A DNA stretch of 64,000 nucleotides from Trichocoleus sp. FACHB-40 (lineage in GTDB: Bacteria > Cyanobacteriota > Cyanobacteriia > Cyanobacteriales > FACHB-T130). Each line of letters opens with the position of its first letter. Position 1 is the stretch's first letter. Location: contig NZ_JACJPF010000055.1 in assembly GCF_014695915.1 (NCBI RefSeq), forward strand, positions 1-64,000, given 5' to 3'. Under the pieces are notes generated by a model. That model had not been told where the DNA came from, did no database searches, and saw only the letters and a program-made list of their open reading frames with translations. Positions 9,520 to 18,461 of this stretch are shown piece by piece. The position numbers and the translations under genes were made by a program.

Positions 9520-10353
9520 TTATGAGGAATGAACCTCTAGCCAATTAATTAAATCGGTTACATTGGAAAATTCTAAAAATGCTTCTGCCAAATCTTCCAA
9601 TTGGGAGATAGATAGAGTACGAATCTGTTCTTGCAATTGAGGGGTAATAGTACCAAACCGACGAGTAAGCTGACGCAGTAGCAACGCCACCTCTCCCTCT
9701 TGGATTCCCTCTTGGCGTCCCTCTTGGTGGATATATTGATAGAACGTAGATTCTCGCATAATGTCCTCCCTCAATAATTGACGAATTAAATTATCGTTAA
9801 ACCGCAAGCCCGCGAGAACCCCAGCACAAGCTGACAGATTCGCTCGTTCTTCGCGTGACTCAATCCTAGCGACTTGTGCGGCGACTTGCTCTAGTAAAGT
9901 GTTAGGTGAGTCACTTTGAGCTAAAGTGGCGAAAGGTAAAAGCGCAGGGTTTGCCAGGAGTGGCGCGGGGTCTTGCTCCCACAGACGAATTACTCGGTAG
10001 CGATGTCTGGTATTGACAGCTTCAAACTGCTCGGTAAAAGCAACTTCTGAGGTAGTACGCTTTAAAAATAGGACAACCTGCTCAATGTGACAACCGTACT
10101 GGCGATGAAGTCTCATCCAGTAGTCAAGCATCCGCAGTGGTAATGGCGGATTAGATACTGGTAGGGTTTGAAATTCTACGTGCAGGATTTGGTTGCTGGT
10201 TTGCAGAAATGTTAGAGAATCAGCGCGAATTGGTTCTAGACTCAGTTCAGTTTTAAGTACCTGGATATCGTCCGTGTCAACTGAGAGTAACCAACGGGCA
10301 AATTGGCGCGGATACTGTTGGGCAAGATATTTACAAGCGTTGTCGTAGTTCAA
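9520..10353 (-). CDS. Rpn-family PD-(D/E)XK nuclease/transposase-like protein with DUF4351 tail
   Basis: A 277-residue protein. The N-terminal two thirds match the Rpn (recombination-promoting nuclease) group common in cyanobacteria, with the PD-(D/E)XK-type strand HVEFQTLP and the segment PLPLRMLDYWMRLHRQYGC. An Arg/Glu-rich hinge (HQEGRQEGIQEGE) precedes a DUF4351 tail (LLLRQLTRRFGTITP, ALVEAFLEF-like LAEAFLEFSN). The start codon is TTG at 10353 with only a weak upstream site. These genes are often multicopy and mobile-element-like, but no inverted repeats were found here. Biochemical role in this organism is unknown. Confidence 0.75.
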   Translation of the reverse strand: MNYDNACKYLAQQYPRQFARWLLSVDTDDIQVLKTELSLEPIRADSLTFLQTSNQILHVEFQTLPVSNPPLPLRMLDYWMRLHRQYGCHIEQVVLFLKRTTSEVAFTEQFEAVNTRHRYRVIRLWEQDPAPLLANPALLPFATLAQSDSPNTLLEQVAAQVARIESREERANLSACAGVLAGLRFNDNLIRQLLREDIMRESTFYQYIHQEGRQEGIQEGEVALLLRQLTRRFGTITPQLQEQIRTLSISQLEDLAEAFLEFSNVTDLINWLEVHSS

Positions 10354-10444
10354 GAAAGACTCGGTGTAGATAGAAGATTCAAAATATTATTCTCTCACCG
10401 AGAGTAACTGATGAAAGTACACAATATAAAGTAGTAGGAGTAGC

Positions 10445-10529
10445 GTAGGTTGGTTGGGACTGAGGATGGGAAACCCAACTATGCCAGTCAAATTCATGTT
10501 GGGTTTCTTTCGGACTTAAGACAACCTAC
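10445..10529. repeat. Nested-hairpin dispersed repeat, copy 1
   Basis: Outer arms GTAGGTTG/CAACCTAC enclose inner arms AAACCCAAC/GTTGGGTTT. The same two-stem layout recurs at 32153-32222 and, degenerate, at 37109-37170. It matches a GGTTGGGTTTC-type repeat scattered in many cyanobacterial genomes. Confidence 0.6.
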
Positions 10530-10542
10530 AAACTTATTAATC

Positions 10543-10884
10543 CTACTCAATTTCTGCTGGCAATGTAAACAAGCCATCTTCGCCAGGCTCAAAATCCAAG
10601 ACTCGCACCACAGCACTGATATTCAAAGCACCGTAAATGTGAGGAAACTGCTCTCCTGCATCTAATCCTTCATATCGGATTTCTGGCTCTACCTTTTCAG
10701 ATTCAATACACAGGATAACCAAACCAGTCTGGTAGCGAAAAAAGTTATTAGCTACTTTAATAACTTGCTGTGGTGTTGAGCAATGAATAAAACCCTCAGA
10801 GTATAAAGTATCGCCGCGATATATTTTTGTTGACTGTGCTTCTTTCCATTGTTCGCGCTTCGTGATATGCAATATGATATTCAT
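10543..10884 (-). CDS. DUF952 family protein
   Basis: A 113-residue protein with the DUF952 signature: ILHITKREQW near the N-terminus, EGFIHCSTPQQV around residue 30, and FPHIYGALNISAVV near 80. DUF952 is a compact cytosolic domain related to glutathione-S-transferase-adjacent or ADP-ribosyltransferase-like folds; no reaction is established. It is transcribed leftward, alone, with a dispersed hairpin repeat just beyond its stop that could act as a terminator. Confidence 0.8.
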   Translation of the reverse strand: MNIILHITKREQWKEAQSTKIYRGDTLYSEGFIHCSTPQQVIKVANNFFRYQTGLVILCIESEKVEPEIRYEGLDAGEQFPHIYGALNISAVVRVLDFEPGEDGLFTLPAEIE

Positions 10885-11030
10885 ACAAATCTCAAATTTT
10901 AGGTACGTAGTTATCAGGAGTCTCGGCCTCCCTATTCATTCCCAAGCCGCAGCCTAGGAACGATATTTTGAAAGCTTGGGTAGGTAGGCTTTGTTTATTT
11001 AGCTAGGATTCCCCTTTGTCGGGGCTATTA

Positions 11031-11918
11031 TTAAACAAATTCTCCTTTCGCTACCATAATCACCTTTCCCCCTACAAATACGTCAATTGAATCAGCATTC
11101 TTTTCAGCTTTTAACAACAGCAAGGAAGGTCTGCCAATTTCATATCCCTGTTCCACTCGGATATTAATCGGTTTTTCTCCAAAATAGGAATGCTGCGCCA
11201 AATATCCAGCCAAACAACCATTCGCACTTCCTGTGGCTGGATCTTCTGGAACCCCAAGATAATCAGCGAATACGCGCACGCTTAGGTCATTCTCTGCATA
11301 GTAGGTTTCCGGACAAAAAACCAGTATGGATTTTGCCTGAGTGGTATCTACAAGCTCAAAGTATTTATCTTTGTTGATTTTGATCCGCTTTAGGGAGGAG
11401 TGAGTTTTCAATGGAACGATGATAAACGGAACTCCAGTGGAAACTTCTTGAATTGGAAATCGGTTATCTATCTCGCTTGAGTCGAGATTTAAAACTTTTG
11501 CAAGTGTATCTATTTCCAAGTTTTGGTTAAAAGCAGGCGCTTTTTGCTGCATCCATAACCATTCAACTGCTTGCTCAGCATAATGCAGGGTTACAGGGAT
11601 TTGTCCAACTTTCAAGTTTAGATTCAGGGATTCAACTGGTTTATTAATAATTTTCTGCTGCAAGATATAGGCAGTACCTAGTGTAGGATGACCTGCGAAA
11701 GGTAGTTCTTGCTCCGGCGTAAAGATTCGGACGTCATAACCACCTTCGCGAATATTTGGAGATATCACAAAGGTGGTTTCTGAATAATTCATTTCTTTAG
11801 CGATTCGTTGCATTTCACCATCAGAAAGTTCACCGATATTGGTAAAAACTGCTAACTGGTTTCCGGTGTATTTTTCTAGAGCAAATACATCCACAATGTA
11901 GAAGGTGAGGTTGTCCAT
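11031..11918 (-). CDS. PhzF family isomerase/epimerase-like protein
   Basis: The protein has 295 residues from ATG 11916-11918, where the family consensus begins (MDNLTFYIVDVFALEKYTGN). Upstream in-frame codons to 11993 are not family-like. PhzF signatures are present: GNQLAVF, MNYSETTFV carrying the general acid/base Glu near residue 46, FTPEQELPFAGHPTLGTAY, and DPATGSANGCLAGYL near the C-terminus. The family includes the phenazine isomerase PhzF and many uncharacterised epimerases. No phenazine genes are nearby, so a specific substrate cannot be assigned. It is cytosolic. Confidence 0.85.
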   Translation of the reverse strand: MDNLTFYIVDVFALEKYTGNQLAVFTNIGELSDGEMQRIAKEMNYSETTFVISPNIREGGYDVRIFTPEQELPFAGHPTLGTAYILQQKIINKPVESLNLNLKVGQIPVTLHYAEQAVEWLWMQQKAPAFNQNLEIDTLAKVLNLDSSEIDNRFPIQEVSTGVPFIIVPLKTHSSLKRIKINKDKYFELVDTTQAKSILVFCPETYYAENDLSVRVFADYLGVPEDPATGSANGCLAGYLAQHSYFGEKPINIRVEQGYEIGRPSLLLLKAEKNADSIDVFVGGKVIMVAKGEFV

Positions 11919-12087
11919 ATTTGGTAAAAATTGTTGCGTTGTTGCGATCGCTATTACGTTACCCAGAGGCTGGGATCGCGCTAGACTGTACAATTAAGGA
12001 CTGAGCAGATATACTCTTATTGGAGTTATGTATACTGGGTAACGATTAGCTACCCAGAGTGCATTGTAACCAAATATTTAATTGCTC

Positions 12088-13383
12088 ATGCCATTCTTCG
12101 GACTTTTTTGGGTGACATCCTGGTTCAGCTACTTTTTATCGTCTAACCAGGCGTTGTTGAGGGTACCAGATTATTTGTCGGCTGCTCTTCCGTCCAAGGT
12201 TTTGTCGGCTGTGGGTAATCCCCTGGAAACTTATAATCCCGTAGTTTTTCCGGCACAATTCAACTTAGGGGGCTTGCATTCTCAGAAATTTAGTGCAGTT
12301 TTGCCTACCTTGGGTTTTCAGGCTGGATCGGGAATAGGAGAGCCTCTACCAAACAAAGACAAAGTAAAATCGGCTCTTCAATCTATCCGCTGGATAGATG
12401 CGTTAGACAATGATCTCTGTGTTCCAGCGTCAGAGCAAAGCAATGAATCTGCGCCTTTTACACCAACAATCATTTCCAAATCTGCCTCATGGATTGAAGT
12501 ACCAGGCAGTAGAGTATCAAAGATTAGTTTTTCTCAAAGAATAATGCAGGTCGTGCAGAATTTGTTAAACTGGCCTGCTCGTTTTGAGCCTAATGAAAAA
12601 CCAAAGCCTGCGCCTGTTGCCGTGGTTCGGACTCGCTACAAAAGTGAAGCCGGGGAGAATTTAAACAGCTCTAAACTCAGTCAGCGGCGAGGATTTTGGC
12701 CGTCATTGGCGAAGGGAAAAAAGAATTCTTCTGGCAAAAAAGCCACAGAACACGAGCAGTTTCAAGTTTGGGTGAAGGGAAATTTGATTGCCGAAATTCC
12801 CGACAAAGTTGAAGCTGAAGCTTTTGCCAAGCGTGTAGCGAAACTTCTGCAAAACCCCAATTTGGATGGTTCACAAGTACAACCAATGCTGTTTTATGGG
12901 ATGCCTGGGGGGAGGTTAGGCAATAACCAGTTGTTTGCCATTGATGAAGCGATCGCATCCAATCTCGGTCGCAATGGAGAAATATTGGCAATCGAATGGG
13001 TGAATAATCTCCGCGTCGCTTTGGGCGCTGCACCTTTAACCTTGGTGAAAGCACAGGCGCAACTTCACGGATTAGTCTCCACAGATGACAAATTTGAAGG
13101 TTTTGCCTCCTGGTATGGAGACTATTTCCACGGGCGCTTAACAGCAAACGGCGAGAAGTATAACCAGTACGCATTAACGGCAGCGCATCCCTCTCTACCG
13201 TTTAATACCTTTCTCAAGGTGACAAATACGAAAAATGGGGATGCTACCATCGTCCGAATCAACGATCGCGGCCCCTACATTGCCCCCAGGACGCTTGATT
13301 TATCGCGGACTGCGGCACGCTGTCTTAAAAGTGAAAAAGCTGGTGTCGTGCCGTATGAAGCGGTGGTTATGAAGCAACTGTAG
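12088..13383 (+). CDS. RlpA-like double-psi beta-barrel protein (cell wall)
   Basis: A protein of about 431 residues. The last 95 carry the RlpA/DPBB domain: [18 protein letters not shown] from about residue 338, [16 protein letters not shown], and [18 protein letters not shown]. RlpA proteins are septal or envelope lytic transglycosylases, or binders of denuded peptidoglycan. The N-terminus ([17 protein letters not shown]) is hydrophobic and probably a signal or anchor. The roughly 300-residue middle is poorly conserved and includes a basic stretch near residue 210. The ATG at 12088 was preferred over the TTG at 12082; neither has a strong ribosome-binding site. Confidence 0.75.
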   Translation: MPFFGLFWVTSWFSYFLSSNQALLRVPDYLSAALPSKVLSAVGNPLETYNPVVFPAQFNLGGLHSQKFSAVLPTLGFQAGSGIGEPLPNKDKVKSALQSIRWIDALDNDLCVPASEQSNESAPFTPTIISKSASWIEVPGSRVSKISFSQRIMQVVQNLLNWPARFEPNEKPKPAPVAVVRTRYKSEAGENLNSSKLSQRRGFWPSLAKGKKNSSGKKATEHEQFQVWVKGNLIAEIPDKVEAEAFAKRVAKLLQNPNLDGSQVQPMLFYGMPGGRLGNNQLFAIDEAIASNLGRNGEILAIEWVNNLRVALGAAPLTLVKAQAQLHGLVSTDDKFEGFASWYGDYFHGRLTANGEKYNQYALTAAHPSLPFNTFLKVTNTKNGDATIVRINDRGPYIAPRTLDLSRTAARCLKSEKAGVVPYEAVVMKQL

Positions 13384-13423
13384 CCTAAGCCAAATCCAGT
13401 TGATTACCAGCCATGAAGAGTCA

Positions 13424-13462
13424 CCCCAACCCCTCCCCGGTTATTCTCTCTAGGGGTTGGGG
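13424..13462. terminator. Bidirectional hairpin terminator (dispersed-repeat type)
   Basis: Arms CCCCAACCCCT (13424-13434) and AGGGGTTGGGG (13452-13462) lie between the convergent RlpA-like gene and trpE. The sequence belongs to the same GC-rich repeat type seen inside the oxoprolinase gene. Confidence 0.65.
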
Positions 13463-13501
13463 GTAGGGTTCTTTGATTATGGACAGACGGATTTGGCATT
13501 A

Positions 13502-15043
13502 TTAGCCAGTAGCAACGGACTGACTAATAGCTAAACAGCGAATCGCCTCTAAAAGCCCTCTGGCTTTATTGAGAGTTTCTTCATATTCTTTTTCCGGGTC
13601 AGAATCCGCCACCAAACCAGCACCAGCTTGAACTGAAACGGTATGTTTACCGCCATCTTGGGGACGCACAACCATCGTGCGGATAGCGATCGCAGTATTC
13701 AATTGTCCTTCAAAGTCATACCAGCCATAAGCCCCAGAATATGGCCCGCGCCGACAAGGTTCTAATTCGTTAATAATCTCCATCGCCCGAATCTTGGGCG
13801 CGCCGCTGACTGTCCCAGCGGGGAAGCAAGCCTTAAGTAAATCCCAAGCAGTTTTATCGGGGGCCAGGAGTCCCACAACGTTGCTGACAATGTGCATCAC
13901 ATGAGAGTAACGCTCAATTACCATCAGTTGATCGACTCTCACTGTACCACTGGTGCAAACGCGCCCCATGTCATTGCGTCCCAAGTCAACTAGCATGACG
14001 TGTTCGGCAATTTCCTTGGGGTCTTGAAGTAAGTTTTCGGCAAGGCTGTCATCCTCCTTTGGTGTTTTACCTCGCGGGCGGGTTCCAGCAATTGGTCTGA
14101 CGGTAGCGATCGCTTTCCCTTCTGGAGAAAGATCCGCTTTCACCATCACCTCTGGAGAAGAACCAATAATTTGCCAGTCGCCAAAGTTGAAATAAGCCAT
14201 GTAAGGCGACGGGTTAATTAAGCGCAGAGAACGATATAAGGCGAAGGGGTCGCCGCTATACTCAGCCGAGAGTCGCTGGGAAAGTACAACTTGGAAAATA
14301 TCCCCAGCGCGAATGTAATCTTTTGCCTTTTGGACGTTGGCGCAGTATTGTTCGCGGGAAGTGTTGCTGGTATATTCACTCCCCTCTCCGGTTGGGGGAG
14401 TCCATTCCAAAACTGTGTCTTTCCCGGATAAGGGTAGCTGGAGTTTGCTTACCAGTTGCTTAACGCGATCGCCGGCTAACTTGTACGCAGTAGCCAAATC
14501 CACATCAGGATCGCGCAAATCTGCATAAGCGATCGCCCAAATTTTCCGCTTTACCTGATCGAAAATAATCAGATTGTCCACCTGCATCCACAACCCATCC
14601 GGCAAATCATCTTCAGTAGCTGGATAAATCGGTACGCGAGGTTCAATCCAGTTAATTAATTCATATCCCCAGAAGCCAAACAATCCCCCAATTCCCGGCG
14701 GTAATTGAGGTAACTTCACTGGGTGAAAGGGTTTTAGGCAATATGCCAATGCCTTAAACGGGTCGCCTTCAAATGCGATCGCATTCCCGTCCCGATGAAT
14801 TTGCCTAGTCTTCTCTCCCCTCGCCTCCAACACCCACAACGGATCGCATCCCAAAAAACTGTAGCGTCCGATATTCTCCCCACCTTCCACTGATTCCAGC
14901 AAAAAGCTATAAGGCTGTCCCGCGCAGACTTTGTACCAAGCAGACACAGGGGTTTCTAAATCCGCTACCCATTCCTGGTAGACAGGTACAAAGTTGCCTT
15001 CTTTAGCTAAATCGGAAAATTGAGTAAAGTCAGGAAAAATCAT
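13502..15043 (-). CDS. trpE: Anthranilate synthase component I
   Basis: A 513-residue enzyme making anthranilate from chorismate and ammonia (with the TrpG glutaminase), the first step of tryptophan synthesis in the cytosol. The N-terminal LLES motif (in YSFLLESVEGG, about residue 47) is the tryptophan feedback site that separates TrpE from PabB. The C-terminal chorismate-binding domain has SPEVMVKAD, TVRPIAGTRPRGKT, LGRNDMGRVC, GTVSGAPKIRAMEI and QAGAGLVADSDPE. There is no glutaminase fusion and no trp neighbour. A leader peptide rich in Trp is not evident, and the upstream DNA is filled with repeats. Confidence 0.93.
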   Translation of the reverse strand: MIFPDFTQFSDLAKEGNFVPVYQEWVADLETPVSAWYKVCAGQPYSFLLESVEGGENIGRYSFLGCDPLWVLEARGEKTRQIHRDGNAIAFEGDPFKALAYCLKPFHPVKLPQLPPGIGGLFGFWGYELINWIEPRVPIYPATEDDLPDGLWMQVDNLIIFDQVKRKIWAIAYADLRDPDVDLATAYKLAGDRVKQLVSKLQLPLSGKDTVLEWTPPTGEGSEYTSNTSREQYCANVQKAKDYIRAGDIFQVVLSQRLSAEYSGDPFALYRSLRLINPSPYMAYFNFGDWQIIGSSPEVMVKADLSPEGKAIATVRPIAGTRPRGKTPKEDDSLAENLLQDPKEIAEHVMLVDLGRNDMGRVCTSGTVRVDQLMVIERYSHVMHIVSNVVGLLAPDKTAWDLLKACFPAGTVSGAPKIRAMEIINELEPCRRGPYSGAYGWYDFEGQLNTAIAIRTMVVRPQDGGKHTVSVQAGAGLVADSDPEKEYEETLNKARGLLEAIRCLAISQSVATG

Positions 15044-15404
15044 AAATTTATCGGGTATTGTTCCTCAAGTGTAAAAAACACAATAAGCCTTTCAAACAAA
15101 TAGGGTGGGCATTAAAAAGGAAAAAGCAATAGGAAAAAGGGAAAAATGAATAATTTTGCCTTTTTACCTTTGCCGTTTGCCTTTTTCTTGCCCACCCTAC
15201 TATTTCTGGACTTACGCAGTGAATTAGTGAATCCCTAATTCTGTTGTAGGGGCATGGCATTGCCATGCTCCTACAGCGTGTTGACGTGCGTAAGCCCTAC
15301 TATTTTTTATTTATTTTTTAGGGCAATTGGAGCTATGTGCCTAAAGTTATGCACAACGGCGTACCGCGCCACAAAACTATCGACATTTACCCCAAAAACG
15401 GACG
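15044..15404. other. Repeat-rich spacer between psaD and trpE
   Basis: There is no credible gene; the leftward open frame at 15048-15266 is repeat sequence. The region holds an inverted pair ATAGGGTGGGCA/TGCCCACCCTA (about 15098-15202), outer arms GGACTTACGCA/TGCGTAAGCCC (about 15209-15298), and inside the latter a 29-bp near-palindrome at 15246-15274. An AT-rich run follows at 15300-15320. trpE translation signals are weak: GAGGAA lies about 20 nt upstream of its ATG. Confidence 0.5.
15246..15274. repeat. GTAGGG-CATGGCA palindromic repeat, copy 1
   Basis: Half-site GTAGGGGCATGGCA is followed by its near-perfect reverse complement TGCCATGCTCCTAC. Copies also lie at 37047-37075 and 59858-59888. 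Confidence 0.65.
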
Positions 15405-15839
15405 CTACACCTCGAAAGTTTTACGACCGCTAAACTTGACTTTTGGAGGTTCTACATTCTCTCCTAGCCGGCGTTCTTGCTTACCTACATAGGGACGACC
15501 GGGGTTCACCTTCTCAGGGAACACGCCATCCTTCGGATGCAGATACTCCATTTCACCGTTAGGGAAGACACGGTAAATCTTGTAGTTGTTTATTTTGAAC
15601 TTGGCGCGTAGTTGCTGTCCGCCCAACATAATGCAATATTCTTTGCGGGCGAGGAACAGCAAGTTTTCGCCTTGCCGCATGATGGCAGAACCACCAGTCG
15701 GCATTTCAAACACTTGCTCTTTGGGGCTTGTCCAGGTGATAGCGTACTTTTCTTCGGTTTGGGCTTTTGTTAGCAAGCCTCCGGTACTGCCACCAAATAT
15801 CGGGGTTTGTCCAGTTAGAGTCTCTACCGTTTCTGGCAT
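15405..15839 (-). CDS. psaD: Photosystem I reaction centre subunit II
   Basis: The protein has 144 residues from ATG 15837-15839, preceded by GGGAG at 9 nt; a GTG at 15875 would add 12 atypical residues. It matches PsaD throughout: [73 protein letters not shown] and [13 protein letters not shown]. PsaD sits on the stromal/cytoplasmic face of photosystem I and helps dock ferredoxin. The gene is monocistronic-looking and lies downstream of a histidine kinase gene, from which it is separated by a hairpin. Confidence 0.96.
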   Translation of the reverse strand: MPETVETLTGQTPIFGGSTGGLLTKAQTEEKYAITWTSPKEQVFEMPTGGSAIMRQGENLLFLARKEYCIMLGGQQLRAKFKINNYKIYRVFPNGEMEYLHPKDGVFPEKVNPGRPYVGKQERRLGENVEPPKVKFSGRKTFEV

Positions 15840-15936
15840 AGATTTTTCTCCCAACGTTTTAGGGCATCCTATCACCCAGCAAACGTCTCTATTGCCACTC
15901 TGTCAAGAACTGTAACAGTTCGTCATTAGTCCAGGG

Positions 15937-15980
15937 GTTGGAAGGTTGCAGGTTGCAAGTGTAAATTCCAACCTTCCAAC
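15937..15980 (-). terminator. Hairpin after the DICT histidine kinase gene
   Basis: Arms GTTGGAAGGTTG (15937-15948) and CAACCTTCCAAC (15969-15980) begin 3 nt past the kinase stop codon and separate it from psaD. No T-run follows, so termination efficiency is uncertain. Confidence 0.5.
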
Positions 15981-15982
15981 GG

Positions 15983-18049
15983 TTACTGACTACTAACCAT
16001 TGACTGCTTTGCCACGATGGGAACGGTGAAGTGAAACTTACTGCCTTTGTCCTTACCAGCAGATTCAGCCCAAATTTCACCACCCCAACCGCTGACAATC
16101 TGGCGACAAATTGCCAGTCCCAAACCAGTACCGGTAGTAGTTCGCCGCAAAGCGCCTTCTTCCTGATAGAACCGATCAAAAACAGCCTCAAGTCGATTGG
16201 GTTCAATACCGCGTCCCGTATCAGCAACAGTGACTTCCAGCATAGAGCCACCGTTACTGCGAGCCTTAATGGTAATTTTTCCTTTAGACGTGGTAAATTT
16301 ACAAGCGTTATCTAGCAGCTTGGCAAGAACCTCAACCAGCCACTCGCCATCAGCTCTTACCAAAGGCAGGGAATCGGGGACTTTTGTGAGAATATCTGGC
16401 AATTGACCATCAGAACGACGGGCGCGGATACTGCTGAGGGCGAGGTCAATGCACTCTTGCAACTCCAGCGATTCTGGATGCCATTGTACGCGACCGCTTT
16501 CTAACCGCGAAAGGGTGAGGAAATCCTGCACGAGTTTACGCATCCGTTCCGCGTCGGAGAGAGCAGTGTTAAGCATCACCTGGCGCATTTCTGGAGACAT
16601 ATCCGGTTCGGTTGCCAGACTTTCCAAACAGACTTGGATGGTAGACAGAGGGGTGCGTAGTTCGTGACCAGTAATGGCGACCAAATTGCTGCGGGTGCGG
16701 TCGAGAGCTTCTAGCTGCTGGTTGAGGTCTTCCAGGTTAGCGTAGGCCTCAGCTTGAATTAAAGCACCGCCAATTTGAGCAGCGATCGCTTCCACCAATT
16801 CCAGTTCATCTTCCTCACACTCATACGGTGTCCCGCCGCAATAATGCAACTCCACCATCCCCAGCAACCGATCCTGATACAGCACTGGTACCATTAGCCA
16901 CGAAGAAATAGAAAAATTGCTCACAATAGCTTGCAGCTGGCTATTAGAGCCTGATTTCAACCCATCCCCGACAATCCGAGAATCTGTATGAGTATCAGTT
17001 ACATACACTTGTTCTCGCTTCTGTACAACTTCCTGAAACAGAGGATTATTCTCCAAAGGCCAAGTCTGACCTAGCGTAGAGACAAGTCGAGAATCCCCGC
17101 TACCACTCACACCCAAAAATTCATGATTAATTGTCGTAGCTGTATCCGTTGAGACACGATATATTAGACACCGACAAGCAGACAAAGCCTGACCCAATTC
17201 CTGCACCGCTACTTCTAGAATTTCATCCGGATGTAGCGGCTGTCCTGTATTGCTACCCCTGCGAATGGCAGCGGTAATCGAGTTTACTAAACGCTCTTTG
17301 CGTTCCTGAGCAGAAATAGAACGATAAGCTTTTAGCAGTTTATACTGCCCAGCTTGTAAGTAAGTCAGCAGGCACTCAACAAACGGATCGGGGTTGGTGG
17401 CTGTTGCATTTTGAGTTAATATCTCTCCAACCTCTACAACTTGTGCCACCGAAGCAATACCGTAAGCGTTTTGCGCTTGAGCGATTTTCTCTTCCAACTC
17501 CGGGCGATACTGTAAAATCCGATTCAGTAATAATCCAGCAACAGTACAGCTTACTTGCCGATCAAAAGTCCAAATTCCCTCAAATCGCCGGGCTGTGTCC
17601 ATCTCCAAAGGAGCCGACAGGCGGGACTTTTCTCCTCTTGCTTCTTCCTTCTTGACTTTCGTTTCTTCAGCTGTTCTTTCCCGACAAACTAGGCAGGTGG
17701 CATAGTGCTGTCCTATCACCACTAAGTGCCATTCTTTACTCAAGCCGTCCTCAGGCTCAAAAGCCACAGTTTCGTAATAGCCCGATCCGTTGGTAAAGGA
17801 TGCTTCCGGTGCCGCCATCACATATACCTGATCCGTTCGTTCGGCAATCCGTCGATACCGATGAGCCTCCTGACGATAGAAACGCTCTCGCTGGAAGCTG
17901 GCAATCACCAGATGCTTGTCTGAAGATGCCAGAATTTGGTCTTCCATAGCATGAGAGAGTGCCGTTAAGGAAGACTTGAAATACATTTGGGTTCGCAGCT
18001 GAGGCAGGGCCCAGAGCAGCTCTGTCAGCACAGAAGTCGGTATGATCAT
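15983..18049 (-). CDS. DICT-GAF sensor histidine kinase
   Basis: A 688-residue soluble kinase. The N-terminal 200 residues resemble the DICT sensory domain (YFKSSLTALSHAMEDQILAS, FQRERFYRQEAHRYRRIAER, ending RRFEGIWTFDRQVS). A GAF domain spans roughly 255-430 (HPDEILEVAVQELGQAL, WLMVPVLYQDRLLGMVELH). The HisKA phospho-acceptor lies in TGHELRTPLST near residue 463, and HATPase boxes are NACKF (N), DTGRGIEPNRLEAVFDRFYQ (G1) and TGTGLGLAICRQI (G2). DICT domains occur with GGDEF, HD-GYP and kinase modules and may sense light or tetrapyrroles (family inference). No response regulator gene is adjacent. It diverges from nirA, sharing the 412-nt upstream region. Confidence 0.85.
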   Translation of the reverse strand: MIIPTSVLTELLWALPQLRTQMYFKSSLTALSHAMEDQILASSDKHLVIASFQRERFYRQEAHRYRRIAERTDQVYVMAAPEASFTNGSGYYETVAFEPEDGLSKEWHLVVIGQHYATCLVCRERTAEETKVKKEEARGEKSRLSAPLEMDTARRFEGIWTFDRQVSCTVAGLLLNRILQYRPELEEKIAQAQNAYGIASVAQVVEVGEILTQNATATNPDPFVECLLTYLQAGQYKLLKAYRSISAQERKERLVNSITAAIRRGSNTGQPLHPDEILEVAVQELGQALSACRCLIYRVSTDTATTINHEFLGVSGSGDSRLVSTLGQTWPLENNPLFQEVVQKREQVYVTDTHTDSRIVGDGLKSGSNSQLQAIVSNFSISSWLMVPVLYQDRLLGMVELHYCGGTPYECEEDELELVEAIAAQIGGALIQAEAYANLEDLNQQLEALDRTRSNLVAITGHELRTPLSTIQVCLESLATEPDMSPEMRQVMLNTALSDAERMRKLVQDFLTLSRLESGRVQWHPESLELQECIDLALSSIRARRSDGQLPDILTKVPDSLPLVRADGEWLVEVLAKLLDNACKFTTSKGKITIKARSNGGSMLEVTVADTGRGIEPNRLEAVFDRFYQEEGALRRTTTGTGLGLAICRQIVSGWGGEIWAESAGKDKGSKFHFTVPIVAKQSMVSSQ

Positions 18050-18461
18050 TAATTTTGCCGAGTTTTGTACCCGTTCTAATGCTTATCGTACAAAACAGCG
18101 CTGCATTCTAACTTTTAAATAGGGTTTCTGTATTTATTTGCTACACATTAGGTAGTAAAAAGAAAGTTATTATTTATCAGTTATTAATTAAAAAATCTTA
18201 TATCTTCTCTTTCCTCACTCTCCATCCCCTAATTCCTAGTCTTTATAACCATAATCAGCCCTATTTATCAATCTTTCTTAAGTAGGAGCTGATGTCAAAT
18301 TAGCATAACAATTATGCAGAAACTTCATTTACATTAATATTTTGTAACTTTGTATACGAATTTCCTCACTCAGTCCGCATAACTTATCATCAACGAGCGA
18401 TTGACGAAACACCTGAAATCGGTTTGGGGGCAGTTGAGCGCTAAGTAATGAGGACACACCC
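18050..18461. other. Divergent regulatory region between the DICT kinase gene and nirA
   Basis: The region is AT-rich. It carries the NtcA-type promoter of nirA at 18344-18385 and a leader of about 70 nt before the nirA ATG. The kinase-side promoter is not recognisable. No small gene was seen. Confidence 0.6.
18344..18385 (+). promoter_or_regulatory. NtcA-activated promoter of the nirA-nrtABCD-narB block
   Basis: A perfect GTA-N8-TAC site (18344-18357, GTAACTTTGTATAC) is followed after exactly 22 nt by a TAN3T -10 box TAACTT (18380-18385). This is the class II NtcA architecture (site centred about 41.5 nt upstream of the start, replacing the -35 box) and predicts transcription from about 18391-18392. 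NtcA with 2-oxoglutarate activates such promoters under nitrogen limitation. Confidence 0.85.

Noticed and set aside
15048-15266. Leftward 72-codon frame between psaD and trpE
   Set aside because: It is made almost entirely of dispersed inverted-repeat sequence and has no translation signal.
15840-15875. Longer PsaD starting at the GTG at 15875
   Set aside because: The 12 extra residues are not family-like, and the ATG at 15837-15839 has a good ribosome-binding site.
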